Source of the DNA: Pedobacter endophyticus
GTDB lineage: Bacteria; Bacteroidota; Bacteroidia; Sphingobacteriales; Sphingobacteriaceae
Length of the DNA: 64,000 nucleotides
Assembly (NCBI RefSeq): GCF_015679185.1
Contig: NZ_CP064939.1
Span: forward strand, 1,798,001 to 1,862,000
Reading direction: 5' to 3'
A program made the translations under genes and the position numbers. Numbering within the stretch: the first letter of the stretch is position 1; each line of letters opens with the position of its first letter. Of the stretch, positions 15,344 through 25,074 are shown piece by piece. Below the pieces are notes generated by a model. It worked only from the letters and a program-made list of their open reading frames with translations. It did no database searches and was not told the DNA's origin.

Positions 15344-18256
15344 ATGAGAAAAAAGTTTACATTGCTTATGGCTTGTATTTTATGCGCAGTCTCAATGGCC
15401 TGGGCACAAAATGTTACCATAAAGGGTTTGGTAAAAGACCAACAAGGTTTGCCACTGCCTGGAGTATCTGTGAAAGTGAAGGGAACTAATCAGGGTGCCT
15501 CTACGGCCGATAATGGTTCTTATACGATCAGCGCTCCACAAAATGCTGTTTTGGAGTTTTCATTTATCGGCTTCAAAACTGTAGAAGAAACTATAAACGG
15601 CAGAACATCAATAAATGTTACGTTATCTGATGATAACCAGCAACTAAACGAGGTTGTGGTTATTGGTTACGGAACTACGGTTAAAAAAGATTTAACTACG
15701 GCTGTAGTTTCGTTATCATCGAAAGATATCGAAAACCAGCCGGTTACGAATCCATTGCAGGCTATTCAGGGTAAGGCCGCCGGGGTACAAATCACTTCGC
15801 AATCGGGTAAGCCGGGTTCTGGTGTTTCGGTTACTATCCGGGGTAACACCTCTATCAACGCTTCTAACAGTCCGTTGTATGTAATTGACGGGGTAACTTC
15901 GCGTGATGCGAGCTTTCTTAACCCAACGGATATTGAAAGTTTAACGATATTGAAAGATGCATCTGCCGCAGCAATTTATGGTTCGAGCGGTGCAAATGGT
16001 GTTATTTTAATTACAACGAAAAAAGGATCATCAGACCAAATCAGGGCCACTTTTAATGCGTTTACGGGCTTTTCTAACCTTTGGCAAAAACAAGATGTAT
16101 TAAACAGAGATCAATATATTGCGCTAATGGGGGAGTTGGGTTACGATACGAATGGATTGGGCAACGAAAACACGGATTGGCAAGACTTAACTTTCGGTAC
16201 TGGTGTTCAAAATAGCTATCAGGCTTCAATATCTGGCGGAATTAAAGGTGGCCAATACTCTTTATCTACAGGTTACCAGCAAGATAAAGGTGTGGTTGCA
16301 CCTGCTAAACTAGATAAATATACACTACACTTTAACGGTTCGCAAAACATTACGAAATGGCTGAAACTAACGGGAAATGCGGCGCTTACGCAAAGCAACT
16401 CAATTGATGTTAGCGATAATGCAAACGTGGCCCGTGGCGGTACGATTCTTTCTGCACTTACCACACCGCCAACAATTGGTGTTTACGCGGCAAACGGAAC
16501 TTACGCTTTTAACCCTTATAAGGGCGGTTCGGAAAATCCGGTTGCGAACGCTTTTGCCGCAAAAAACAACAACAGAAACTTCCGTTTTCTTGGTGCGTTT
16601 GCAGCAGAAGTTAAGTTTACACCGGATTTCTCTTTCCGATCGAGCATTAGCACGAATAACAACGATAACCGTTATTCGTATTTCCTGGATCCATATTCGA
16701 CAGATTATGGCAGAACGCAAAAAGGGGTTAGAAACGCGAACTTTAGTACGGACCATGTTTGGTTGAATGAGAACATTTTAAACTACACCAAAAACTGGGG
16801 TAAAAATGCATTCACTGCAACTGGTGGTATGACCTTGCAAGAGTCGAAATATTATTACCTGGGTTACAACGAGCAAAACTTTATTGGGGATAACGGGCAA
16901 CTTTTGAGTAGAGGAACTTCTATCCCGGTTCAATTGCCAACGGCCTCACAATGGAGCAAACGCTCGTATTTGGCTCGTTTAACTTATTCGTACGACAGTA
17001 AATATTTGTTTAGCACCAACTTTAGGGCGGATGGTTCATCACGCTTCGGGCCAGAAAACAAATATGGCTACTTCCCTTCGGCTTCAATTGGATGGAGAAT
17101 CTCAGGCGAAAATTTCCTTAAGGATGTTAAGGCGATTAACGACCTAAAATTAAGGGCAAGTTGGGGTAAAGTAGGTAACGATGAGGGTATTGGAGATTAC
17201 TCTTACCTTGAATTGTACTCGCCAACAACGCAGGGCTCGTATGTTTTCTCGCAACTGCCAAATCCGGGTTTAAAGTGGGAAGAAACGACACAAACGAACA
17301 TTGGTTTAGATTTATCGATGTTTAACAGTCGCGTTGTATTCACTGCCGATGCTTACCTGAAAAAAACAAAAGACTTATTGATCAACCAGCCGTTGCCAAA
17401 TTCAATCGGTTTCGGAAGCATTGCATCAAACGTTGGCGATATGGAAAACAAGGGTTTGGAATTTGTATTAACGACAAAAAACTTTGTTAAGGATAACTTC
17501 ACCTGGACTACTGACATCAATTTCTCGCTAAACCGCAACAAGGTAACGAGCCTGGGCGATAAAGTTGGCTCGATCAACTTCGGGGGAATTTACGAACGTG
17601 ATGCAGCAATTAGAGTGGTGCCAGGCCGTCCGTTGGGTAGTTTTTATGGTTACGTTTCAAACGGTGTGGATCCGCAAACCGGAAATATCGTTTACCAGGA
17701 TTTAAATAACGACGGTACAATTAATGCGGACGACAGAACTTTTATCGGCTCTGCGCAACCAAAGTTTACTTATGGTGTAAACAACACTTTTACACTTGGA
17801 AATTTTGGCCTAAACTTCTTATTTCAGGGTGTTCAGGGAAACCAGATGTTTAACGCTTCGCGAATGGAACTGGAGGGCATGAACGATTCGAAAAATCAAT
17901 CGGCAGTTGTACTCAACCGCTGGACAACGCCGGGACAGATTACCAATGTACCAAGAGCGATTAAAGATAACACAAGCAACACGCTAACATCGAGCCGCTT
18001 TGTAGAGGATGGTTCGTACCTGCGCCTTAAAACAACTACACTTTCTTACAATTTCGGCGCTGCTACTTTGGGTAAACTAAAAATGAGCAAGGTAATGATA
18101 TATGCGTCTGCATACAACTTGTTAACCTTTACGGACTATACTGGTTTCGACCCGGAGGTGAATGTTAATTCGGCTAACGGACCGGCGATGGGTATTGATT
18201 ATGGCACCTATCCGCAATCGAGAACTTTCTTATTTGGTGTTAACGTAGGCTTTTAA
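15344..18256 (+). CDS. SusC/RagA-family TonB-linked outer-membrane receptor
   Basis: A 970-residue outer-membrane transporter that, with the SusD partner, imports oligosaccharides using TonB energy. A signal peptide (residues 1-21, AWA-Q) is followed by a carboxypeptidase-regulatory-like beta domain (VTIKGLVKDQQGLPLPGVSV). The SusC signature NEVVVIGYGT lies near residue 103, then the plug (NPLQAIQGKAAGVQITSQ, VTIRGNTSINASNSPLYVID) and a long 22-strand barrel ending in an aromatic residue (FLFGVNVGF). It is the first gene of the locus, 11 bp before susD. Substrate cannot be told from the receptor alone; the GH30 neighbour hints at a beta-glucan. Confidence 0.96.
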   Translation: MRKKFTLLMACILCAVSMAWAQNVTIKGLVKDQQGLPLPGVSVKVKGTNQGASTADNGSYTISAPQNAVLEFSFIGFKTVEETINGRTSINVTLSDDNQQLNEVVVIGYGTTVKKDLTTAVVSLSSKDIENQPVTNPLQAIQGKAAGVQITSQSGKPGSGVSVTIRGNTSINASNSPLYVIDGVTSRDASFLNPTDIESLTILKDASAAAIYGSSGANGVILITTKKGSSDQIRATFNAFTGFSNLWQKQDVLNRDQYIALMGELGYDTNGLGNENTDWQDLTFGTGVQNSYQASISGGIKGGQYSLSTGYQQDKGVVAPAKLDKYTLHFNGSQNITKWLKLTGNAALTQSNSIDVSDNANVARGGTILSALTTPPTIGVYAANGTYAFNPYKGGSENPVANAFAAKNNNRNFRFLGAFAAEVKFTPDFSFRSSISTNNNDNRYSYFLDPYSTDYGRTQKGVRNANFSTDHVWLNENILNYTKNWGKNAFTATGGMTLQESKYYYLGYNEQNFIGDNGQLLSRGTSIPVQLPTASQWSKRSYLARLTYSYDSKYLFSTNFRADGSSRFGPENKYGYFPSASIGWRISGENFLKDVKAINDLKLRASWGKVGNDEGIGDYSYLELYSPTTQGSYVFSQLPNPGLKWEETTQTNIGLDLSMFNSRVVFTADAYLKKTKDLLINQPLPNSIGFGSIASNVGDMENKGLEFVLTTKNFVKDNFTWTTDINFSLNRNKVTSLGDKVGSINFGGIYERDAAIRVVPGRPLGSFYGYVSNGVDPQTGNIVYQDLNNDGTINADDRTFIGSAQPKFTYGVNNTFTLGNFGLNFLFQGVQGNQMFNASRMELEGMNDSKNQSAVVLNRWTTPGQITNVPRAIKDNTSNTLTSSRFVEDGSYLRLKTTTLSYNFGAATLGKLKMSKVMIYASAYNLLTFTDYTGFDPEVNVNSANGPAMGIDYGTYPQSRTFLFGVNVGF

Positions 18257-18267
18257 TTACAACAACG

Positions 18268-19683
18268 ATGAAACTAAAAATATATTCATTAATTGCAGCA
18301 AGTACCATTGGAATGGCATTGAGTAGCTGCAAAAAAGATTTCTTAGATCAAACCCCGATTACGCAGGTTGGGCCTGATGTGGCGTTTGCAGATGCCGCTG
18401 CGGCAGAAAAACTAATTCAGGGTGCTTACGATGGCATGTACAACGATTTCCACATCTGGGATTATATGACTAATGGGGATGTAAGATCGGATAATGCTTA
18501 TGCAGGTGGCGATAATCCGGCCAATATACAGCTTGATATGTTCAACGTAATTTCAACAAACGGCAACGTGGGCAGAGATTGGAACTCGCTGTATAGCGAC
18601 ATTAAAAACTGTAACCTGATTTTAACCAACGTACCAAATATCGAAGATCCGAAACTTGATGTTGGCGACAGAAGGAAGCAGATTATTGCTGAAGCAAGCA
18701 TTTTGAGGGCTTATATGTACTTCAATTTGGTGCGCACATGGGGCTCAGTGCCGCTTGTGGTTAAGGTGCCGACTAATGATACTGAATTTTACCCGGCCAA
18801 AGCGAGTGTTGATGCAATTTACGCCCAGATTATTTCAGATTTGGAGTACGGCGCAGCCAATGCACGTACAACTGCACCAAACAAAGGCATTGTTACGAAA
18901 GGCGTTGCAAATGCGCTTTTGGCGAAGGTTTATGCCTCAAAGCCAACACCCGACTGGGCAAAGGTAAGTAGCTATTCGGATGCTGTAATTGGCGGCGGAT
19001 ATGCTTTGGTTCCTAATTATGATTTCCTTTGGGATGCCAACCACGAAAACAATTCAGAAGCCATTTGGGAAATGCAATACGATGGTTACGGAGGCTTGCA
19101 TGGCAACTGGATGCCAAGCGTTTTGGTAGGAACGGGCTGGAAACGATTTAATACGCCAACGAACAGTTTGGCAAAGGCTTTTGATGATGCCGGTGATGCC
19201 ATTCGTAAAGCATCGAGCATTAAATTTAACAATGCCTCAACTGAAGGTTGGAGCGACGCTTACTGGTCGAAATCGAGCTATCCGTACATTAACAAGTACC
19301 GTGCAGATGATAAATCTGACAGTTACATTTTGCGGTTGGCCGACATTATTTTGTTAAAAGCGGAAGCATTAAATGAATTAAGCGCATCAGGATGGTCGAC
19401 AGCGGCACCATTGGTAAATCAAATCCGCAGTCGTGTTAACCTTGGCGCCACGCCAGCAACCGATCAAGGTGCTATGCGCCTGGCTATCGAAAACGAGCGC
19501 CGTTTAGAACTCGCTTTTGAGGGGCACCGTTGGTACGATTTGTTGAGAACCAACCGGGTAATTCCGGTAATGAACGCACAAGTTGACGGCAAAGGAGCTA
19601 ACTTGAATTATAACCTTACCGCATCGCAACTGTATTTCCCTATCCCGCAGGATGAGATAGATAAAAACCCTAATGTAAGATAA
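18268..19683 (+). CDS. SusD/RagB-family glycan-binding lipoprotein
   Basis: A 471-residue surface lipoprotein that caps the SusC barrel and captures glycan. The lipobox is LSSC with lipidated C21, followed by KKDFLDQTPITQ. TPR-like helices include the conserved ILRAYMYFNLVRTWGSVPLV, and the C-terminal RagB signature ENERRLELAFEGHRWYDLLR is present. The mature protein ends at a family-typical FPIPQDEIDKNPNV. It is transcribed with susC (11-bp gap). Confidence 0.96.
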   Translation: MKLKIYSLIAASTIGMALSSCKKDFLDQTPITQVGPDVAFADAAAAEKLIQGAYDGMYNDFHIWDYMTNGDVRSDNAYAGGDNPANIQLDMFNVISTNGNVGRDWNSLYSDIKNCNLILTNVPNIEDPKLDVGDRRKQIIAEASILRAYMYFNLVRTWGSVPLVVKVPTNDTEFYPAKASVDAIYAQIISDLEYGAANARTTAPNKGIVTKGVANALLAKVYASKPTPDWAKVSSYSDAVIGGGYALVPNYDFLWDANHENNSEAIWEMQYDGYGGLHGNWMPSVLVGTGWKRFNTPTNSLAKAFDDAGDAIRKASSIKFNNASTEGWSDAYWSKSSYPYINKYRADDKSDSYILRLADIILLKAEALNELSASGWSTAAPLVNQIRSRVNLGATPATDQGAMRLAIENERRLELAFEGHRWYDLLRTNRVIPVMNAQVDGKGANLNYNLTASQLYFPIPQDEIDKNPNVR

Positions 19684-19863
19684 TTCCTTAAAGCAACGGG
19701 CGACGACGAGTCGCCTTTGCTTTAAAAATTCCTTGCTGTTGTTACTGTTGATGTTCAACAAAAAATCAAAATTTTAATTACACAAATTAAACCTAAAGGA
19801 CGAGGTAAAAAACAATTTGCCTCGCTCCTTTTCTAATTAACGCCTCCAGATAACACGGAAAAG

Positions 19864-21303
19864 ATGAAACCAATTTATAATTTGTGCCTGGCGGTAAGCT
19901 TGCTTTTTGCATCGTGCGCCTGCAGAAAAGCCCAAACGGAAGCCAGTGGAGACACGCCACCTGCAAGTGATATTAAGAGCGATGTTAGTTTTTGGCTAAC
20001 GAAGGGCGATCAATCTCAATTATTAAAAAAACAAAATGTAGCGCTGAATTTTTCAGCAGCCACAAACAGTAATCCAACCATCGAAGTAGATCCTTCAACC
20101 ACCTTTCAAGAAATTGATGGCTTCGGCTACACGTTAACCGGCGGAAGTGCAACATTGATCAATAATCTGCCATCGGCCGAAAAAGATAAGTTGTTGAACG
20201 AATTATTTGCCGTTGCAGATGATGCGATTGGTGTGAGCTATATCAGGATTAGTATCGGCGCATCGGATTTGAGCGAAGCCCCTTTTACTTATAACGATTT
20301 ACCTGACGGACAAACAGACGAAGCGCTGACTAAATTCTCCATTGCAAAAGAGCAGTCGGACTTGATTCCGATTTTGAAGAAGATTGTGGCCATTAATCCA
20401 TCAATTAAAATTCTAGGTTCACCGTGGTCGGCACCAACCTGGATGAAAACCAATAAAAGCTTTATTGGTGGCAGCTTAAAACCTGAGTATTACGAAACTT
20501 ACGCCAGGTATTTGGTTAAGTATATTGAGGCAATGAAAGCGGAAGGAATTACAATAGATGCCATTACGCCGCAAAATGAGCCGTTGCATCCGGGAAACAA
20601 TCCGAGTATGTATATGGAAGCGTTAGATCAGGCTAATTTTATAAAAACGGCGTTAGGCCCGATTTTCAAAAGCAGCGGAATTGCTACCAAAATTATTGTT
20701 TACGATCACAATGCCGATAAGCCGGAATATCCGATTGCGATATTAGATGACCCTGAAGCAAAAAAATATGTAGACGGTTCGGCCTTTCACCTTTATGCCG
20801 GGCCAATTTCTGCCTTAACAAAGGTTCACAATGCACACCCTGATAAAAACGTTTACTTTACGGAGCAATGGGTAGGGGGACCGAGCAACTTTAGCGAGGA
20901 TTTAAAATGGCACGTATCAACGTTGGTTATTGGCGCTACCCGCAACTGGAGCCGAAATGTTTTGGAGTGGAACTTGGCTGCCGATCAAAATTACAACCCA
21001 CATACCGATAAGGGTGGCTGTACCTCGTGCCTTGGTGCCTTAACAATCGCTCCGGCGGTAAGCAGAAACGTTGCTTACTACGTTATTGCGCACGCCTCTA
21101 AGTTTGTTAGGCCAGGTTCGGTACGCATAGCCTCAAACATTACCAACAACTTACAAAATGTGGCGTTTAAAACGCCCGAAGGCAAACACGTACTTATCGT
21201 TTGTAACAACAACAACTCCGAAACAGCATTTAACATTAAGTATAACGGCAAAACGGTTAGCACCTCGCTAGATAAGGGTGCCGTTGCCACTTACGTTTGG
21301 TAA
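19864..21303 (+). CDS. Glycoside hydrolase family 30 lipoprotein
   Basis: A 479-residue GH30 enzyme (glucosylceramidase/endo-beta-1,6-glucanase/beta-glucosidase family). The N-terminal lipoprotein signal ends at C18 or C20 (LFASCAC). The (beta/alpha)8 barrel shows the expected catalytic pair: acid/base E239 in TPQNEPLHPG and nucleophile E334 in VYFTEQWVGG. GFGYTLTGGSA near the start and WNLAADQNYNPH are also typical, and a C-terminal beta domain closes the protein. It follows susD by 180 bp on the same strand and should cut the imported glycan, in many loci a beta-1,6- or beta-1,3-glucan. The exact linkage is not readable. Confidence 0.92.
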   Translation: MKPIYNLCLAVSLLFASCACRKAQTEASGDTPPASDIKSDVSFWLTKGDQSQLLKKQNVALNFSAATNSNPTIEVDPSTTFQEIDGFGYTLTGGSATLINNLPSAEKDKLLNELFAVADDAIGVSYIRISIGASDLSEAPFTYNDLPDGQTDEALTKFSIAKEQSDLIPILKKIVAINPSIKILGSPWSAPTWMKTNKSFIGGSLKPEYYETYARYLVKYIEAMKAEGITIDAITPQNEPLHPGNNPSMYMEALDQANFIKTALGPIFKSSGIATKIIVYDHNADKPEYPIAILDDPEAKKYVDGSAFHLYAGPISALTKVHNAHPDKNVYFTEQWVGGPSNFSEDLKWHVSTLVIGATRNWSRNVLEWNLAADQNYNPHTDKGGCTSCLGALTIAPAVSRNVAYYVIAHASKFVRPGSVRIASNITNNLQNVAFKTPEGKHVLIVCNNNNSETAFNIKYNGKTVSTSLDKGAVATYVW

Positions 21304-21373
21304 ACATAAAATAAAAAATTGTTGTTCGATAACATCGGATGACGCCCAAAAAACTTGGTTAATTGTTTAGTTT

Positions 21374-21397
21374 GCCCCGCCAAAAGCGGGGCTTTCT
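21374..21397 (+). terminator. Terminator after the GH30 gene
   Basis: GCCCCGC (21374-21380) pairs with GCGGGGC (21386-21392) around a five-base A-rich loop and is followed by TTTCT. It ends the SusCD-GH30 unit. Confidence 0.8.
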
Positions 21398-22340
21398 AAT
21401 TTATGGGAGTTCGCAATAGGATTGTAATGATGAGTTGTGATTTACGAATAATGAATTGATATGAATGACGTTTTTGAAGCGGTCGTCATTGCGAGGCACG
21501 AAGCAATCTATTCTGCAATCAAATCGCTAATGAGATTGCTTCAATCGATGAAAAATCGATTTCGCTACGAAGTAGTCCCTTTGGGGCAATGACGGAAAAA
21601 AAAGTCAATGGTAGGAACCAAAGCATCTGCAACCTACAGCTAACCATCCTCGCCCACTCAATCCTCTTTTTTGGCAGTGGTTTATTTGCGTTCTGCGTTT
21701 CATCGCTTGGGGATTCTTACCCGAAGCATCCTATGGTGTGGAAACATCTCATTTTATGCGCCGTCATTCCCGCGCAGGCGGTTTCGTACGTACGGGATTA
21801 ATGCCAAGCTAAGCCGTTTTTCCGCTTTAGGATTCCCAATTAAATTGGGAATGACGACCGTTCATAGTTGGCGTTCCATCCATTTGGCTAACTTTTAGTT
21901 AAGTAATAATAATACAAAAGGTTATAAGATAACGGCATTGCCCCAAAAGGGGCTACTTTGTAGCGAGGCACAGCCTGTCCCGACTTCTCCTATGGTGTGG
22001 AAACATCTCATTTTATGCGCCGTCATTCCCGCGCAGGCGGGAATCTTAATGCTGGACACCCAATTTATTGCGCATTAGGATCCCTCCCGAAGTTTCGGGA
22101 AGGATGACGACCGTTCTTAGAAAACGCCATAAAATATGTTGTCATTTTGATGGTTTCAGCTCGTAAAACGATGTTTCAAAAATGTGTCCACACGATAGGA
22201 AGCATCGGGACACGCGCTACACTCAGAATGACAGCGGTGAAGCACCTGCCATCGCAACTCCCAAAACACGTACGATAGATAGTAAGGAAAAAATCTTTGG
22301 CAAGCCCTTTGCAGTGTTTTGCGAAATCAATCCCCATCAA
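21398..22340. repeat. Intergenic repeat mosaic after the glycan locus
   Basis: No gene is supported. A composite element lies at ~21430-21616 with core GTCATTGCGAGGCACGAAGC...GGGCAATGACGG and the usual end GTCAATGGTAG. CCCGCGCAGGCGG words occur near 21770 and 22028. The CCAATTAAATTGG palindrome (21836-21850) is followed by GAATGACGACCGTTC, and a second GGATGACGACCGTTCTTAG lies at ~22101. The word GTGTCCACACGATAGGAAGC lies near 22186. Similar words are combined in a different order in the gaps at 7.0, 28.6, 32.3 and 42.8 kb. Confidence 0.65.
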
Positions 22341-22814
22341 ATGAAAAATATATTATCATCACTTGCCGTTGCCTCTGCCCTCTTTGCTTCATGTCAGGGC
22401 GGCCCGGCAAAAAAAACGCAGGCAAAAATCGATTCGACCATTGTTACGAATAGCGAGACAACAGCCAATGCGGCCACTTGCTATCAATACGTGAAAAACA
22501 GAGATACAGCAAACCTTTCGTTAACCGAAAAAGCCGATTCGGTAACTGGAAATTTGGGCTATAAGTGGTACGAAAAAGATAAAAATGCGGGAACAATTAG
22601 TGGCGTTGTTAAAGGCGACACCATCATTGCAGATTATACCTTTCAGTCTGAAGGGCGAGAATCGGTGAGACAAGTGGCCTGGTTAAAAAAAGGCGATCAG
22701 TTAGTTGAAGCTTTCGGTGATGTTGAAGAAATTGATGGAAAGATGAAATTTAAGGATTTATCTAAGCTTAAATTCGACTCGGGTTTGGTGTTCAGTAAAG
22801 CCGACTGTAAGTAA
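22341..22814 (+). CDS. Small hypothetical lipoprotein
   Basis: A 157-residue protein with a lipoprotein signal (MKNILSSLAVASALFASC, lipidated Cys 18) followed by a Gly/Lys/Thr-rich linker. The mature part contains CYQYVKNRDTANLSL and a beta-rich region with GTISGVVKGDTIIADYTFQ. Small Bacteroidota lipoproteins of this look are common, but I cannot assign a function. I start at ATG 22341; the upstream open frame from 22182 is repeat DNA. It converges on the RluA-type gene 30 bp downstream with no clear terminator between them. Confidence 0.8.
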   Translation: MKNILSSLAVASALFASCQGGPAKKTQAKIDSTIVTNSETTANAATCYQYVKNRDTANLSLTEKADSVTGNLGYKWYEKDKNAGTISGVVKGDTIIADYTFQSEGRESVRQVAWLKKGDQLVEAFGDVEEIDGKMKFKDLSKLKFDSGLVFSKADCK

Positions 22815-22844
22815 ACTGGCAATCCGTTTTGGTTAAGAGATTGC

Positions 22845-23531
22845 TTACATGTGCTCAAATCGCTCCCAAAAGCCATCAACGGGTAATTTGGCAAAAATAT
22901 CAACAGGCTCTTTCTTTACGGGGTGCAAAAACCTCAATCGCCGGGCATGCAAGCAAATGCTTCCCTTTCTGCTTCCGCGTGGATAGCCATATTTGTTATC
23001 GCCAACAATTGGGCAGCCCATTGATGAAAGCTGAACCCTGATCTGGTGTGATCGCCCGGTTAGCGGATCAACTTCCAATAAAAAGTATTCTCCCAACTGG
23101 CCGATCAGGCGGTATGAAAGTTCGGCTCGCTGGCTTCCGGTAACCTCTGTTTTGTAATAGCTTACCACGTTTTTCTGCGGATTTTTAACCAGCCAATGTA
23201 CCAGTGTATCTGCCTCTTTTGGTGGTCTGTTTTTAACAACTGCCCAATACGTTTTTTTTACTTCACGGTTTTTAAAAACAGCGTTCATACGCTCCAACGC
23301 CTTACTGGTTTTGGCAAATAGAATTACACCGCTCACCGGCCGATCTAAACGGTGTACGACGCCTAAAAAGGCGCCGTTTGGCTTATTGTACTTTTTGGCA
23401 ATGTATTTCTTGATTTGCTCATCCAACGGTTCATCGCCCGTTTCATCAATCTGCACAATGTCGCCCGCCCTTTTGTTAACGGCTATTAGGTGATTATCTT
23501 CAAAAAGTATGTCCTTATCGGTAATTGGCAT
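22845..23531 (-). CDS. RluA-family pseudouridine synthase
   Basis: A 228-residue RNA pseudouridine synthase that isomerises uridine in rRNA or tRNA. The catalytic motif GVVHRLDRPVSGVILFAKT carries the active-site Asp of HRLDR. The second conserved block is LLEVDPLTGRSHQIRVQL and a third is SICLHARRLRFLHPV. The length matches the S4-less RluA/RluC group. No S4 domain is seen, so target uridines cannot be named. It lies upstream of the small lipoprotein in convergent orientation and downstream of panB on the same strand, with a 266-bp gap. Confidence 0.9.
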   Translation of the reverse strand: MPITDKDILFEDNHLIAVNKRAGDIVQIDETGDEPLDEQIKKYIAKKYNKPNGAFLGVVHRLDRPVSGVILFAKTSKALERMNAVFKNREVKKTYWAVVKNRPPKEADTLVHWLVKNPQKNVVSYYKTEVTGSQRAELSYRLIGQLGEYFLLEVDPLTGRSHQIRVQLSSMGCPIVGDNKYGYPRGSRKGSICLHARRLRFLHPVKKEPVDIFAKLPVDGFWERFEHM

Positions 23532-23797
23532 GTATATGGTTAACTGTTTGTTCCCGATAGCTATCGGGAGATTAATTGATAATTGCTGGGCAAAGGCCAG
23601 ATTAGTATTCAGCCAGCGTAAAACTTGATCGAGCTTGAAATCATGAGTATTTCGTCTCCGCTCAACAAGCTTAGTCGAATGGCTGTTAAATTGGGCTTCG
23701 ACTCCGCTCAGCCTTACAGCAGATGAAAAAGTATGGCTGACATGGCACCGCGGACTTAGAACTCCTGACTCACGACTCCAAACTCAATAGTCCAAAC
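23532..23797. repeat. Repeat-bearing gap between panB and the RluA-type gene
   Basis: CCCGATAGCTATCGGG lies at 23553-23568. Fragments of the CTTCGACTCCGCTCAG type follow near 23695. A short array of ACTCCTGACTCACGACTCCAAACTC-like words lies at 23760-23800 and reaches the end of panB. No gene is seen. Confidence 0.6.
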
Positions 23798-24613
23798 TCA
23801 ATACTGCTCTTTCTCGTTCGGAAAATCGTTGGCCTTCACATCGCGAATGTACGATTGTGCTGCGCCTAAAATCTCATCGTATAAATTAATGTATTGACGG
23901 AGAAACCGGGGTTTAAACCCTTTGGTAAGCCCGATCATGTCGTTAACAACCAACACCTGGCCATCGCAGTGCTGCCCAGCGCCAATACCAATAGTGGGGA
24001 TGCTTAAACTAGCTGACACCTCTTTACCCAAGGCTGCCGGAATTTTTTCCAGTACAATAGCAAAGCAACCCGCGGCTTGTAAAGCAAGTACATCGCTCTT
24101 TAGCTTATTGGCTTCCTCCTCCTCTTTGGCCCGAACGGTATAGGTTCCAAACTTGTAAATAGACTGCGGCGTTAAGCCCAAATGCCCCATCACCGGAATG
24201 CCGGCAGTGATAATCCGTTGTATCGATTCGATAATTTCTTCACCACCTTCTAATTTGACACCATGCGCACCAGATTCTTTCATAATCCTGATGGCAGAGT
24301 TTAAGGCTTCTTTGGAATTGCCTTGATAAGAACCAAAGGGTAAATCGACCACGACAAATGCACGTTTCACAGCTCTGATTACTGATGCAGCGTGATAAAT
24401 CATCTGATCGAGCGTAATCGGCAACGTAGTTTCGTGGCCTGCCATCACGTTCGAGGCCGAGTCGCCAACCAACAATACGTCTAAACCGGCATCATCTAAA
24501 ATGGTAGCCATCGAAAAATCGTATGCGGTGAGCATAGATATTTTTTCGCCACGCTGTTTCATCTCCTGTAAAATGTGCGTGGTTACACGTTTAATCTCTT
24601 TATGTACCGACAT
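23798..24613 (-). CDS. panB: 3-methyl-2-oxobutanoate hydroxymethyltransferase
   Basis: A 271-residue PanB, the first dedicated enzyme of pantothenate synthesis: it transfers a hydroxymethyl group from methylene-THF to alpha-ketoisovalerate to give ketopantoate. Characteristic blocks are [67 protein letters not shown] and IPTIGIGAG with the metal and base residues. I start at 24613 ([13 protein letters not shown]), which gives the usual length; a longer frame to 24703 only adds residues coded by the upstream word array. panC is not adjacent. Confidence 0.95.
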   Translation of the reverse strand: MSVHKEIKRVTTHILQEMKQRGEKISMLTAYDFSMATILDDAGLDVLLVGDSASNVMAGHETTLPITLDQMIYHAASVIRAVKRAFVVVDLPFGSYQGNSKEALNSAIRIMKESGAHGVKLEGGEEIIESIQRIITAGIPVMGHLGLTPQSIYKFGTYTVRAKEEEEANKLKSDVLALQAAGCFAIVLEKIPAALGKEVSASLSIPTIGIGAGQHCDGQVLVVNDMIGLTKGFKPRFLRQYINLYDEILGAAQSYIRDVKANDFPNEKEQY

Positions 24614-25074
24614 GGTATAGGTTTTATTGCTCCAAAAGTATTGTTTTTTCTTTAAAACAAGGTAAAGGGTGTAAGGTTTAGGGCGTAAGGTTATTGCAAG
24701 CAAACCATTATAGGGTAAAGGTTTAAGGTTTAGGGCGTAAGGTTATTGCAAATAGACCATTGTACGGCAAAAAGTTTATGATTTGGGGCATAAGGTTAAT
24801 GCAAGGACATCATTATACGGTAAAAAATTACGCTTTATGGCATATGGGTTAATGCAGGCAGGCCCTATACCTTATACCTTACACCCTCTACCTCTTTTTT
24901 CTCAACCCTTATTTAATATTTTTCTTTACTTTACAAATCATAAATACTATCTTTGTACCCCGAAATGAGAGGGACACATTCATCGTTTTTTGCACTCAGC
25001 AAAAGCAGCTTCACTGCTGACAAAATCCCTTTTTTTCTACTCTTTTTTAAATCAAAATCCATATTGTAATTACC
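24614..25074. repeat. Word array and carA promoter region
   Basis: Positions ~24655-24895 repeat the words GGGTGTAAGGTTTAGGGCGTAAGG and GTTATTGCAA in varied form. Each cycle is about 60 bp with several changes, so it is a degenerate array rather than a clean tandem repeat. The carA promoter and a ~115-bp leader follow. No gene is supported. Confidence 0.7.
24925..24955 (+). promoter_or_regulatory. Candidate carA promoter
   Basis: TTTA (24925-24928), a 19-bp spacer and TATCTTTG (24948-24955) fit the Bacteroidota -33/-7 layout (TTTG, 19, TAnnTTTG) with one mismatch. Transcription would begin about 24960, leaving a leader of roughly 115 bases. I saw no obvious riboswitch or leader peptide in it. 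Confidence 0.6.

Noticed and set aside
24614..24703. N-terminal extension of panB
   Set aside because: It is encoded by the upstream word array, has no family match, and ATG 24613 gives the normal length.
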